Both the position numbers and the translations under genes were made by a program. From Longispora fulva (lineage in GTDB: Bacteria > Actinomycetota > Actinomycetes > Mycobacteriales > Micromonosporaceae), in NCBI RefSeq assembly GCF_015751905.1, contig NZ_JADOUF010000001.1, forward strand, positions 7,564,001 through 7,628,000: 64,000 nt of DNA, written 5' to 3'. The notes under the pieces were generated by a model, which did not search any database, was not told the origin of the DNA, and worked only from the letters and a program-made list of their open reading frames with translations. Shown piece by piece: positions 25,743-34,765 of this stretch (position 1 is its first letter; each line of letters opens with the position of its first letter).

Positions 25743-26663
25743 ATGAAGCAGCTCGATCCGCGCAACGCACCATCGATGTTCACCCGTGGCGCCGTCGACC
25801 TCGGCGCGATCCGGGACCGGGCGGCGGCCCAGGCCAAGGCCGAAGCCGCCGCCGCTGCCGGTGCTCCGCCGGCCCCGGCCCCCGCTCCGGCGGGCGGCGC
25901 GATCGTCGACGTGACCGAGGCGTCGTTCCAGGAGGTGATGGAGCGGTCACTGACCGTTCCGGTGCTCCTGCTGTTCAGCACCGAGTGGGCGACCGAGGCC
26001 GCCGACCTGCGTGCCGAGCTGGAACGGCTGGCGACCGAGTCGGAGGGCGCGTTCGTGCTCGGCCGGGTCGACGCAGAGAAGGAGCCCCGGGTCTCCCAGG
26101 CCTTCCGGGTGCAGAGCGTCCCCACGGTGTACGCCGTGATCGGCGGTCAGCCCACCCCCGGTTTCGAGGGCGTGATCGACAACGCGCAGCTCAAGCAGTT
26201 CGTGGACGCCGTGATCAAGGCCGGGGGCGGGGAGCCGGCCGAGGCCCCGGAGGACCCGCGCCTGCTGGCGGCGGAGGACGCGCTGATGGACGGCGAGCTG
26301 GACGCCGCGGCGACGGCGTACGGCGAGATCCTGAAGGAGAACCCGGGGGACGCGGTGGCCCAGGCCGGGCTCGCCCAGGTGGAACTCCTCCGTCGGATCG
26401 CCGGCGTCGACCCGAACGCCGCCCTGGCAGCGGCCGAGGCGAACCCCGACGACGTGGCCGCCCAGACCCTGGCCGCCGACATCGAGGTGCTCTCCGGAAA
26501 CGCCGAGCAGGGCTACAACCGGCTCGTCGGGCTCGTCCGGCGCACCGCCGGGGCCGAGCGCGACCAGGCCCGGCTGCACCTGATCTCCCTCCTCGCCCTC
26601 GCGGCCCCCGAGGACCCGGTCGTCGCGAAGGCGCGCCGGGCCCTGGCCAGCGCGTTGTTCTAG
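25743..26663 (+). CDS. YbbN/CnoX-like thioredoxin-TPR protein
   Basis: 306 residues. An Ala/Pro-rich N-terminus (30-52) precedes a thioredoxin fold (about 54-160). There the usual WCGPC is replaced by STEWATEAADL, so it has no redox-active cysteines; the cis-proline is present in QSVPTVYAV. The C-terminal third has TPR-like helices (DAAATAYGEILKENPGDAVAQAGLAQVELLR). This matches the actinobacterial YbbN co-chaperone family, which protects clients under stress. There is no Shine-Dalgarno; CAGACT seven bases before the ATG may be a leaderless -10. It begins 13 bases after the mutase gene. Confidence 0.82.
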   Translation: MKQLDPRNAPSMFTRGAVDLGAIRDRAAAQAKAEAAAAAGAPPAPAPAPAGGAIVDVTEASFQEVMERSLTVPVLLLFSTEWATEAADLRAELERLATESEGAFVLGRVDAEKEPRVSQAFRVQSVPTVYAVIGGQPTPGFEGVIDNAQLKQFVDAVIKAGGGEPAEAPEDPRLLAAEDALMDGELDAAATAYGEILKENPGDAVAQAGLAQVELLRRIAGVDPNAALAAAEANPDDVAAQTLAADIEVLSGNAEQGYNRLVGLVRRTAGAERDQARLHLISLLALAAPEDPVVAKARRALASALF

Positions 26664-26674
26664 ACGGGACCCCG

Positions 26675-27742
26675 ATGCCCCCCGGCCCTTCGGACGACCC
26701 GAGCACCGCGCGCAGGATCGCGGTGCTCGACGCGCCGTCGAACCTCGGCCTCCGCCCGCCGACCATCGGGTCGGTCCCGGGCTGCGGCAAGGCTCCCGGC
26801 GCGCTGCGGGACGCCCGGATCGTGGACCGGCTGAAGGCGTACGACGCCGGCTGCGTCACCCCGCCCCGGTACGACCCGGGGGAGTGGCGGCCGGGGGACG
26901 GGGTGGCCCAGGCGGGCTCGGTGGCGGTGTACTCGAAGATGCTCGCCGCCCGGATCGGCGACCTCCTGGACCGGGAGTACTTCCCGGTCGTCCTCGGCGG
27001 GGACTGCTCGATCACCCTCGGGGTGGCGCTGGCGCTGCGCCGCCGGTCGCTGTCCCTGGCCGCCGAACAGGCGGCGCACGCGGCCAGGGAGGCCGCGCGG
27101 GTGGCGGAGGCGGAGACCGACCCGGAGCGGTACGCGGCGGAGGTCGCGGCGGCCGTGCGGGCCACCGTCCTCCCGCCCCAGCTGCCCGAGGGCCCCCGCT
27201 ACGGCCTGGTGTACCTCGACGGGCACTCCGACTTCCGGCACGAGGGCAACGCGCCCTTCGTCGGGGCTGCGGCGGGGGAGAACCTGGCGCTGGCCACCGG
27301 GCGGGGCCAGTTGGCGTTGACGGACATCGACGACCTGAAGCCGTACCTGCACGACCAGGACGTGGTGGTGCTCGGCATCCGACAGCACGACGAGCACCGG
27401 ATGGATCTCCGCGCGGCCGGGATCGAGCACCGCACGGTGCCGGCGCTTCGCGCCGAAGGAGCGTCCCGGAGCGCGGCGTGGGCCCGGGAGGTGCTCGCCG
27501 ACTGCGCCGGCTACTGGGTGCACGTGGACGTCGACATCCTCGACCCCTCGGTGATGCCCGCCGTGGACGCCCCGGACCCGGGCGGCATCGCCTACGGGGA
27601 GCTGGAGCTGCTGATCGCGGGCCTGACGGACGCGCCGGAGTGCCTGGGCCTGCACATCTCCGTCTTCGACCCGGACTACGACCCGACCGGCACCTACGCC
27701 GAGGAGCTGGTCCAGCTGCTGGTGAACGGGCTCGGGGTCTGA
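26675..27742 (+). CDS. Ureohydrolase (arginase/agmatinase) family protein with altered metal motif
   Basis: 355 residues. The fold is clear: VVLGGDCSITLG (106-117), YLDGHSDF (180-187), HVDVDILDP (283-291) and a terminal helix pattern. Canonical arginases have GGDHS and DAHxD; here the first manganese-ligand His is Cys111 and the second motif is DGHSD. The other ligands (Asp182, His184, Asp186, Asp285, Asp287) are kept. An Ala/Glu-rich insertion (about 127-172) separates the first two motifs. It may be a formimidoylglutamase- or guanidinohydrolase-like enzyme with changed metal use; the substrate cannot be given. It starts 11 bases after the previous gene. Confidence 0.72.
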   Translation: MPPGPSDDPSTARRIAVLDAPSNLGLRPPTIGSVPGCGKAPGALRDARIVDRLKAYDAGCVTPPRYDPGEWRPGDGVAQAGSVAVYSKMLAARIGDLLDREYFPVVLGGDCSITLGVALALRRRSLSLAAEQAAHAAREAARVAEAETDPERYAAEVAAAVRATVLPPQLPEGPRYGLVYLDGHSDFRHEGNAPFVGAAAGENLALATGRGQLALTDIDDLKPYLHDQDVVVLGIRQHDEHRMDLRAAGIEHRTVPALRAEGASRSAAWAREVLADCAGYWVHVDVDILDPSVMPAVDAPDPGGIAYGELELLIAGLTDAPECLGLHISVFDPDYDPTGTYAEELVQLLVNGLGV

Positions 27743-27972
27743 CTTGGCTACCCAGGGTGACCACACATGGAGTGCGATCGAATCACGCTCCGTGCTCGTT
27801 GCACTGGGGTGGGACAGCGCGATTGTCCGGTACGCCATGATGTGTCATCGGCCATATGGCCAGCACGCGGCGGCCGGGTGGAGCAAACCCGACTGGCCGT
27901 TCAGTTGGGACCGGGCAGCGCATAGGCTGGGACCCAGCACACAGCGCGGTGGGCGAAGGGGAGTGGACCCAT
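27743..27972 (+). promoter_or_regulatory. gdh upstream region with palindrome GGCCATATGGCC
   Basis: This 230-base gap holds a perfect 12-base palindrome, GGCCATATGGCC (27850-27861), and an imperfect repeat GGACA-N7-TGTCC (27812-27828). Both are candidate operators for the large dehydrogenase gene. A confident -10/-35 pair is not apparent. CCATATGG recurs across the start codon region at 27970. Confidence 0.35.
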
Positions 27973-30900
27973 ATGGAACGGCGTCCGGCGACCGTGACAG
28001 ACATTACAGAGAGTCTGTCTGGGATCGGTGTCGATGACGAGGCCGAGCTCGCAGAGCCGGTACCGAACCGCGATCGTTTGATCGCCGATGCGTGCGCGTT
28101 GGCGGGTGAGAAAGATCAAGAGCTGGCGGAGCTGTACTGGCGCCTCGTCCCCGACGAGGAGCTGGTGGACGAGAGCCCCCAGGACATGCTGCGCGCCACG
28201 CTCGAGCACAAGACCCTGGCGGCCCAGCGGCTGCCGGGCGAGCTGAAGCTCGACGTCGACAGCACCTCCAGCGACGGGCACACCACGGTCACCGTCGTGA
28301 CCGACGACATGCCGTTCCTGGTCGACAGCGTGACCGCCGCCCTCGCCGGCGAGGGGCTGGGCATCCACCTGCTGGTCCACCCGCAGGTCGTGGTGAGCCG
28401 CGAACCGCTCGGCCGGCTGACGGCGCTGTTCCCGTCCGTGGACCCCGACGACGCCGGTGACGGCCAGCTCGTCGAGAGCTGGATGCGGATCGAGGTCGAC
28501 CGGGTGCGCGACGAGGCCCAGGAGACCTCGCTGCGCAACGCCATCCAGCGGGTCCTCACGGACGTGCGCGAGGTCAACGAGGACTGGCCGAAGCTGCGGC
28601 ACCGGGCGCTGAGCCTGGCCGACGAGCTGTCCGGCGCGAAGCTGCCCGTCCCCGACAAGGACATCAACGACACCGTGGAGCTGCTGCGCTGGCTGGCGCA
28701 GGACAACTTCACCCTCCTGGGCTACCGGGAGTACGACCTGGTCGACGGGGAGTACCTGCAGGCCAAGCTCGGTACCGGTCTCGGCATCCTGCGCCAGGAC
28801 TCCACCCAGCCGCGCGCGCTGTCGTCGATGACGCCGGAGGCGTACGCCAAGGCCCTCGACCAGCGGCTGCTGATCATCACGAAGGCCAACTCCCGGGCGA
28901 CAGTGCACCGCACCGCGTACCTGGACTACATCGGCATCAAGACGTTCGACGCGAACGGCGTCGTCAACGGCGAGCGCCGCTTCCTGGGCCTGTTCGGCTC
29001 GGGCGCGTACCTGCACTCGGTGCGGGAGCTGCCGGTGATCCGGCGCAAGGTCGACGAGGTGCTGGACCGCTCGGGCCTGTCCCCGCGCAGCCACTCCGGC
29101 AAGGACCTGATGGAGGTCCTGGAGACCTACCCGCGCGACGAGTTGTTCCAGATCTCCACCGACGAGCTGTTCCACACCGCGATGGGCGTCCTGCGCCTGG
29201 CCGGTCGTCGGCAGCTCAAGCTGTTCGTCCGCAAGGACGCCTACGGCCGGTTCATCTCGTGCATGGTCTACCTGCCGCGCGACCGGTTCACCACCGGCAA
29301 CCGGCTCAAGATGCAGGAGATCCTCCTGCACGAGCTCAACGGCATCGGGGTGGACTACACGACGCGGGTGTCGGAGTCGACGCTGGCCCGGGTGCACTTC
29401 ATCGTGCGCACCGACCCGAACGCCCCGCCCGGGGAGATCGACACCGACGCGATCAGCGAGAAGCTGTCCGACGCCACCCGGCTGTGGGACGACGACTTCC
29501 GGCTCGTCCTCGACCGGCACCTCGGCGAGGACCAGGAGAAGCGGCTGTTCGCGCGGTACATCGACGCGTACCCGCAGACCTACAAGGACGAGCACACCCC
29601 GACCGAGGCCGCGAAGGACATCGCGAAGCTGGAGCTGGTGGACGAGCCGGGCGAGCTCGCCCTGCACCTGTTCCGCCGGCGCAAGAACGACGCGGACCTG
29701 CGGTTCAAGGTGTTCCGGTACGGCGAGCCGATGGTGCTGTCCGCCGTGCTGCCCGTGCTGCACTCCCTCGGCTTCAAGGTCACCGACGAGCGGCCGTACG
29801 AGATCCGCCGCTCCGACGGCACGGTCTACCTGTACGACTTCGGCCTGGTCGCGCCCGAGGACTCCTCGCCGGCCCCGGAGATCCGGGCGACGGTGGAGAA
29901 CGCCTTCTCGGCCACCTGGCACGGCGAGGCCGAGGTGGACGGGCTCAACCAGCTCGTGCTGCGCGCCGGGCTGAGCTGGCGGCAGGTCGTGGTGCTGCGT
30001 GCGTACGCGAAGTACCTGCGGCAGGCCGGGACGGTCTTCTCCCAGGAGTACATGGAGGAGACGTTCATCGCCTACCCGGGCGTCGCGACGCTGCTGGTGG
30101 CGTTGTTCGAGACCCGGTTCGACCCGCGCCTCGGGCTGACCGAGGAGGCCCGCGCCGCGCACGCCGACGAGCTGGTCGTCGCGCTCAAGGCGGAGCTGGA
30201 CCAGGTCGGCAGCCTCGACCAGGACCGGATCCTGCGCAGTTTCCTCACCCTGATCCAGGCGACGCTGCGCACCTCGTTCTTCCAGCGTTCCCCGGGCGGC
30301 CGGCCGAAGTCCTACATGGCCTTCAAGCTCAACCCCGAGGCGATCCCGGACCTGCCCCAGCCCCGGCCGAAGTTCGAGATCTGGGTGTACTCGCCGCGCT
30401 TCGAGGGCGTGCACCTGCGGTTCGGCGCCGTGGCCCGGGGTGGTCTGCGCTGGTCGGACCGCCGCGAGGACTTCCGCACCGAGATCCTGGGCCTGGTCAA
30501 GGCGCAGATGGTGAAGAACGCCGTCATCGTGCCGGTCGGCTCGAAGGGCGGCTTCGTCCTGAAGCAGGCCCCGCCGGCCACGGACCGCGACGCGTTCTTC
30601 GCCGAGGGCGTGGACTGCTACAAGTTGTTCATCTCCGCGCTGCTGGACGTCACGGACAACCTGGTCGCCGGCAAGATTGTGCCGCCGGCCGAGGTGGTGC
30701 GGCACGACGGGGACGACCCGTACCTGGTGGTGGCGGCCGACAAGGGCACAGCGACGTTCTCGGACACCGCGAACGGCATCTCCGAGGCGTACGGCTTCTG
30801 GCTCGGCGACGCGTTCGCCTCCGGCGGCTCGGCCGGCTACGACCACAAGAAGATGGGCATCACGGCCAAGGGCGCGTGGGAGTCGGTCAAGCGGCACTTC

Positions 30901-32844
30901 AGAGAAATGGGCGTTGACACCCAGACCGAGGAGTTCACGGTCGTCGGCGTCGGCGACATGTCCGGCGACGTGTTCGGCAACGGCATGCTGCTGTCCGAGC
31001 ACATCCGGCTCGTGGCCGCATTCGACCACCGGCACATCTTCCTCGACCCGAACCCGGTCGCGGCGGCGTCCTTCGCCGAGCGGCAGCGGATGTTCGACAT
31101 CCCGCGCAGCAGCTGGGACGACTACGACAAGTCGCTGATCTCGGCCGGCGGCGGGGTCTACCCCCGCACGCTCAAGTCGATCCCGTTGTCGCCTGAGGTC
31201 CGGGCGTCCCTGGGCATCGACGACAGCGTCACGGAGCTGTCCCCGCCGGAGCTGATGAAGGCCATCCTCAAGGCCCCGGTCGACCTGTTCTGGAACGGCG
31301 GCATCGGCACCTACGTCAAGTCCTCGCTGGAGAGCCACGCGGACGTCGGCGACAAGGCCAACGACGCGATCCGGGTCAACGGCAGGGACCTGCGGGTCAA
31401 GGTCGTCGGCGAGGGCGGCAACCTGGGCTGCACCCAGCGCGGCCGGATCGAGTACAGCCGCGCGGGCGGGCACATCAACACCGACGCCATCGACAACTCG
31501 GCCGGCGTCGACTGCTCCGACCACGAGGTCAACATCAAGATCCTGCTCAACGGGGTCATGCAGCGCGCCGAGCTGGACCTGGCCGAGCGCAACGTCCTGC
31601 TCGCCGAGATGACCGACGAGGTCGCCGAGCTGGTGCTCGCCGACAACTACGGCCAGGCCACGGCGCTCGGCAACGCCCGGGCCCAGTCGCACTCGCTGCT
31701 GCCGGTGCACCGCCGGCTGATCAGCGAGCTGGAGCGCACCGGCCGACTCAACCGGGACCTGGAGGCGCTGCCCAGCGAGGAGGAGCTCGACGCCCGCGAC
31801 GCCGCCGGCCTCGGGCTGACCTCGCCGGAGTTCGCCGTCATGATGGCCTACGTCAAGATCGTGCTGGAGGACGAGATCCTGGCGTCCGCCGTGCCCGACG
31901 AGGACTGGACCACCGACGTGCTGTCGGGGTACTTCCCAACCCCGCTGCGCGAGCGGTACGCCGCGGACATGCACAACCACGCCCTCCGTCGCGAGATCGT
32001 CACCACGGTCCTCGTCAACGACGTCGTGAACCGGGGCGGCATCTCCTTCGTGTTCCGGGCGGCGACCGAGACCGGGGCCGACCCGGCCGACGTCCTGCGC
32101 GCGTACGTCGTGGTCCGCGAGGTGTTCGGGCTGCGCGAACTGTGGCGCTCGGTGGAGGCCCTCGACAACGAGGTCCCGACCGACACCCAGACCCTCGTGC
32201 TCCTCGAGGCCCGCCGGCTGATGGACCGGGCGGTGCGCTGGCTGGTCCAGAACCGCCGGGTCCCGCTCGACGTGCCCGCGGAGATCGCCCGGCTCCAACC
32301 CGGGGTCGCCAAGCTCCTGCCGGAACTCACCACCCTGTTCCGGGGCGCCGAGCGGGAGGCGCTGAAGGCGCACGCCACGATGTTGCACGGCAAGGGCATC
32401 CCCGAGGACCTGGCGGACTGGGCCACCCGGCTCATCTACGGCTTCGGGGTCATCGACATCGTCGAGGTGGCCGCGAACAAGAACGCGGCGCTCGACGAGG
32501 TCGCGGGCGTGTACTACGTGCTGTCCGAGCGGTTCCGGGTCGATGCGCTGCTGACCCAGATCTCGCAGCTGCCCCGGGCGGACACCTGGCAGACCCTGGC
32601 CCGGATGGCCCTGCGCTACGACCTGTACGCGGCTCTGGCGGCGCTCACCGCCGAGGTCCTCTCGGCGTCGACGTCCGACCTCAGCCCCGAGGAGCGGGTC
32701 GACGTGTGGGAGCAGGTCAACGCGGCGTCCATCGCGCGGGCCCGCAACGCGATCGGGGAGTTCGACGACTCCCGGGCCGACCTGGCGGCGCTGTCCGTCC
32801 TGCTCCGCCAGATCCGCACGCTGGTCCGGACCTCGGCGGCATAA
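27973..32844 (+). CDS. gdh: NAD-specific glutamate dehydrogenase, large (~180 kDa) class
   Basis: 1623 residues, the size of the GDH180 class first described in Streptomyces. It oxidatively deaminates glutamate to 2-oxoglutarate with NAD. N-terminal ACT-like regulatory modules (about 85-440) are followed by the catalytic part with GGLRWSDRREDFRTEILGL, MVKNAVIVPVGSKGGFVLK (catalytic lysines), VVGVGDMSGDVFGNGMLLS and VVGEGGNLGCTQRGRIEY, then a long helical tail. ATG 27973 is preceded by GGGGAG about 10 bases upstream; an in-frame ATG at 27856 has no support. The class is allosterically controlled by amino acids. Confidence 0.92.
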   Translation: MERRPATVTDITESLSGIGVDDEAELAEPVPNRDRLIADACALAGEKDQELAELYWRLVPDEELVDESPQDMLRATLEHKTLAAQRLPGELKLDVDSTSSDGHTTVTVVTDDMPFLVDSVTAALAGEGLGIHLLVHPQVVVSREPLGRLTALFPSVDPDDAGDGQLVESWMRIEVDRVRDEAQETSLRNAIQRVLTDVREVNEDWPKLRHRALSLADELSGAKLPVPDKDINDTVELLRWLAQDNFTLLGYREYDLVDGEYLQAKLGTGLGILRQDSTQPRALSSMTPEAYAKALDQRLLIITKANSRATVHRTAYLDYIGIKTFDANGVVNGERRFLGLFGSGAYLHSVRELPVIRRKVDEVLDRSGLSPRSHSGKDLMEVLETYPRDELFQISTDELFHTAMGVLRLAGRRQLKLFVRKDAYGRFISCMVYLPRDRFTTGNRLKMQEILLHELNGIGVDYTTRVSESTLARVHFIVRTDPNAPPGEIDTDAISEKLSDATRLWDDDFRLVLDRHLGEDQEKRLFARYIDAYPQTYKDEHTPTEAAKDIAKLELVDEPGELALHLFRRRKNDADLRFKVFRYGEPMVLSAVLPVLHSLGFKVTDERPYEIRRSDGTVYLYDFGLVAPEDSSPAPEIRATVENAFSATWHGEAEVDGLNQLVLRAGLSWRQVVVLRAYAKYLRQAGTVFSQEYMEETFIAYPGVATLLVALFETRFDPRLGLTEEARAAHADELVVALKAELDQVGSLDQDRILRSFLTLIQATLRTSFFQRSPGGRPKSYMAFKLNPEAIPDLPQPRPKFEIWVYSPRFEGVHLRFGAVARGGLRWSDRREDFRTEILGLVKAQMVKNAVIVPVGSKGGFVLKQAPPATDRDAFFAEGVDCYKLFISALLDVTDNLVAGKIVPPAEVVRHDGDDPYLVVAADKGTATFSDTANGISEAYGFWLGDAFASGGSAGYDHKKMGITAKGAWESVKRHFREMGVDTQTEEFTVVGVGDMSGDVFGNGMLLSEHIRLVAAFDHRHIFLDPNPVAAASFAERQRMFDIPRSSWDDYDKSLISAGGGVYPRTLKSIPLSPEVRASLGIDDSVTELSPPELMKAILKAPVDLFWNGGIGTYVKSSLESHADVGDKANDAIRVNGRDLRVKVVGEGGNLGCTQRGRIEYSRAGGHINTDAIDNSAGVDCSDHEVNIKILLNGVMQRAELDLAERNVLLAEMTDEVAELVLADNYGQATALGNARAQSHSLLPVHRRLISELERTGRLNRDLEALPSEEELDARDAAGLGLTSPEFAVMMAYVKIVLEDEILASAVPDEDWTTDVLSGYFPTPLRERYAADMHNHALRREIVTTVLVNDVVNRGGISFVFRAATETGADPADVLRAYVVVREVFGLRELWRSVEALDNEVPTDTQTLVLLEARRLMDRAVRWLVQNRRVPLDVPAEIARLQPGVAKLLPELTTLFRGAEREALKAHATMLHGKGIPEDLADWATRLIYGFGVIDIVEVAANKNAALDEVAGVYYVLSERFRVDALLTQISQLPRADTWQTLARMALRYDLYAALAALTAEVLSASTSDLSPEERVDVWEQVNAASIARARNAIGEFDDSRADLAALSVLLRQIRTLVRTSAA

Positions 32845-32891
32845 AACCACCATACGGTTACGGAGGGGACCGATCCTGCTGGGTCGGTCCC
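32845..32891 (+). terminator. CATACGGTTACG element and terminator hairpin after gdh
   Basis: Six bases after the TAA is CATACGGTTACG (32851-32862), identical to the element behind the asparagine-synthase-like gene. Three bases later the stem GGGACCGA (32866-32873) pairs perfectly with TCGGTCCC (32884-32891) across a 10-base loop. Confidence 0.6.
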
Positions 32892-33002
32892 ACCCACCGG
32901 GGTGAGGCGCCGATCGGGAGGCACGGATCGAGAGCCGACCAGCCCCGCCCAGCGGGGTGCGGCGCGTTGACGGGATTCGGTCGGTCCCGTCCACCGGGGT
33001 GA
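32882..33002. repeat. Degenerate repeats downstream of gdh
   Basis: GGTCGGTCCC-(AC/GT)-CCACCGGGGTGA occurs at 32882-32905 and 32979-33002, 22 of 24 bases alike. A weaker copy between them (from about 32935) contains the compact hairpin CCCCGC-CCA-GCGGGG (32943-32957). Beyond these, 32845-33147 contains no gene that I can support. Confidence 0.55.
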
Positions 33003-33147
33003 CACGGTGACCGGAAATGGCACCTGACCACGGAGTGTCCCTTTCCGCGTCTACTGTCGGGGAAAGGCCATCCGCGCGCCACGTACCCGGCGATCAAAAC
33101 GCCGGATAATGCGGGACGGCGGCACAGGCTCGGCGGAGGATGGGGCG

Positions 33148-33909
33148 ATGGGGCACTGGTTCAACCATCGGATCATCGAGACCGGGCGCCTGCCCCTGTT
33201 CTGCTTCTTCGCGTGCCTGGTGCTCGCGTTCTCGTTCATCCGGCTGTCCGTCCGGATGATCCGGGCCCAGGTGAAGTGGTGGCCGGGCAACGTCACTCCC
33301 GGCGGGCTGCACATCCACCACGTCGTCTTCGGCGTCGTGTTCATGATCGTCGGCGGGGTCGCCGGCATCTCGATCTCCGACGAGAAGACCATCTGGCTGG
33401 CCGGGTCGGCGTCGCTGTTCGGGATCGGCACGGCCCTGGTCCTCGACGAGTTCGCCCTGATCCTGCACCTCAAGGACGTGTACTGGGGCGAACAGGGCCG
33501 CACCTCCGTCGACGCGGTGTTCGTCGCCGTCGCGCTCACCGGCCTCCTGCTGCTCGGCGTGAAGCCGTTCGGCCTGGAGGACGTGACGGTCTACAACGAC
33601 GACGGCGCGGTCAGCCGGAACGGCACCCGGGCCGTGGTGGTGTTCACCCTGCTGGTCAACGGGCTGCTCGCCGTGCTGACCCTGCTCAAGGGCAAGATCT
33701 GGACCGGGCTGGTCGGGATCTTCATGCCGGTGCTGCTCATCTTCGGCGCGATCCGGCTCGCCCGGCCGTCGTCGCCGTGGGCGCACTGGCGGTACCCGGC
33801 GGACTCGCGGAAGATGGCCAGGGCCATCCGCAGGGAACGCCGCTACCGACATCCGGTGATCAAGGCGAAGATCTACGTCCAGGAACTGATCTCCGGCCGC
33901 CACGGCTAG
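33148..33909 (+). CDS. Integral membrane protein of unknown function
   Basis: 253 residues with GGAGGA seven bases before the ATG. Five to six hydrophobic segments are visible: about 15-35, 52-75, 82-105, 122-142, 165-185 and 190-207. There is a conspicuous LHIHHVVFG (50-58) at the start of the second, which could bind metal or haem, and a basic C-terminus. I do not recognise a named family. It follows gdh by 300 bases with its own ribosome binding site and overlaps the opposing DUF2199 gene by 4 bases. Confidence 0.75.
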   Translation: MGHWFNHRIIETGRLPLFCFFACLVLAFSFIRLSVRMIRAQVKWWPGNVTPGGLHIHHVVFGVVFMIVGGVAGISISDEKTIWLAGSASLFGIGTALVLDEFALILHLKDVYWGEQGRTSVDAVFVAVALTGLLLLGVKPFGLEDVTVYNDDGAVSRNGTRAVVVFTLLVNGLLAVLTLLKGKIWTGLVGIFMPVLLIFGAIRLARPSSPWAHWRYPADSRKMARAIRRERRYRHPVIKAKIYVQELISGRHG

Positions 33910-34481
33910 TGCGTCTTCCGGCGGCCCCGCCGCCACCAGTCCCGCCATCGCGGCCGATCCCCGGTCATCACGCCGGGCACGTGTCCCCGCTCCCGCGCCG
34001 CCAGGATCTCGCTGTCCGGCCACACCTGGGTCAGCACCCGGGCGAGCCGCCTCTCGTCGCTGCGCCTGATCTGGGCGACCAGACCCGGCCCCGGTGCGAC
34101 GGCGGTCGCCCTGGCCCCGAACACCTCCGGCCACGGTGCCACGGCGGTCGCCAGCCGACCGCTGAACGTGTAACCCGACCACGTCTCGCCGCCGGCCCGC
34201 GCCGCGCCGATCACCGCCTGCCACTCGGGCCTGCTGGTCACGCACAGCCAGACGCCGAAGGTCGCCGTGTGTCCGGTGTCCAACGGCACCGGCAGGATCA
34301 CCCGGATGAAGTTGCCGACGCCGCTCGCGGTGACGACCTGCTCCGTCCTGACCCCGATCAGCCGGTCCTGCTCCTCGTCGGACAGCAGCGCGACGGGGTC
34401 GGGCAGGAGGTAGTCCCAGGCCCGCGCGTGACCGGGCAGGTCGTCGCCGCAGCGGTAGCAACTGTGTTCGTTCTCGCTCAT
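33906..34481 (-). CDS. DUF2199 domain protein
   Basis: 191 residues. The N-terminus HSCYRCGDDLPGHARAWDYLLPDP, with a CxxCG pair, and the following LLSDEEQDRLIGVRTEQVV segment match DUF2199 proteins. These are small cytoplasmic proteins of unknown function with a probable zinc knuckle. FGVWLCVTSRPEW is another family block. The last ~45 residues are basic (WRDWWRRGRRKTH). It overlaps the membrane-protein gene tail to tail by 4 bases. Confidence 0.78.
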   Translation of the reverse strand: MSENEHSCYRCGDDLPGHARAWDYLLPDPVALLSDEEQDRLIGVRTEQVVTASGVGNFIRVILPVPLDTGHTATFGVWLCVTSRPEWQAVIGAARAGGETWSGYTFSGRLATAVAPWPEVFGARATAVAPGPGLVAQIRRSDERRLARVLTQVWPDSEILAARERGHVPGVMTGDRPRWRDWWRRGRRKTH

Positions 34482-34680
34482 GGTCGCCCCTGTCTGCCGG
34501 GTGCTCGACCGATCACGATAGTGCGGCTGTGCGGGTCCCGCTGTCCCGTGCCGTCAGGTCCAGGCACGTGTTCGGACCGCCGCCCGTCGCGGGGCGCGGC
34601 GACCAGCGCGCCCGGCCCGCTCACCGGGCGCGAGAACGCGGCGCCCGACAGGTCCGCGCGGTCCTGACGCGGAGTCCGTT

Positions 34681-34747
34681 CGACCCGGAGCCTGATGCGA
34701 AGCGTCATCCGGGTCAGAGCCGCGGCCCGGAGCCTCGTCCGGGCCGC
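34681..34747 (-). terminator. Two stem-loops after the phosphonatase-like gene
   Basis: A perfect 11-base stem (34720-34730 with 34737-34747, 6-base loop) lies 19 bases past the stop on the minus strand. A second 8-base stem, GACCCGGA/TCCGGGTC (34681-34688 with 34707-34714), follows. The remainder of 34482-34765 shows no gene. Confidence 0.6.
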
Positions 34748-34765
34748 GCGTGGAGCCTCAGCCGG

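Noticed and set aside
27901-32994. A 1697-codon open frame on the minus strand across gdh
   Set aside because: It mirrors the real gene in a GC-rich genome, has repetitive Arg/Val/Gln-rich composition and no recognisable domain, while the plus strand encodes a complete glutamate dehydrogenase.
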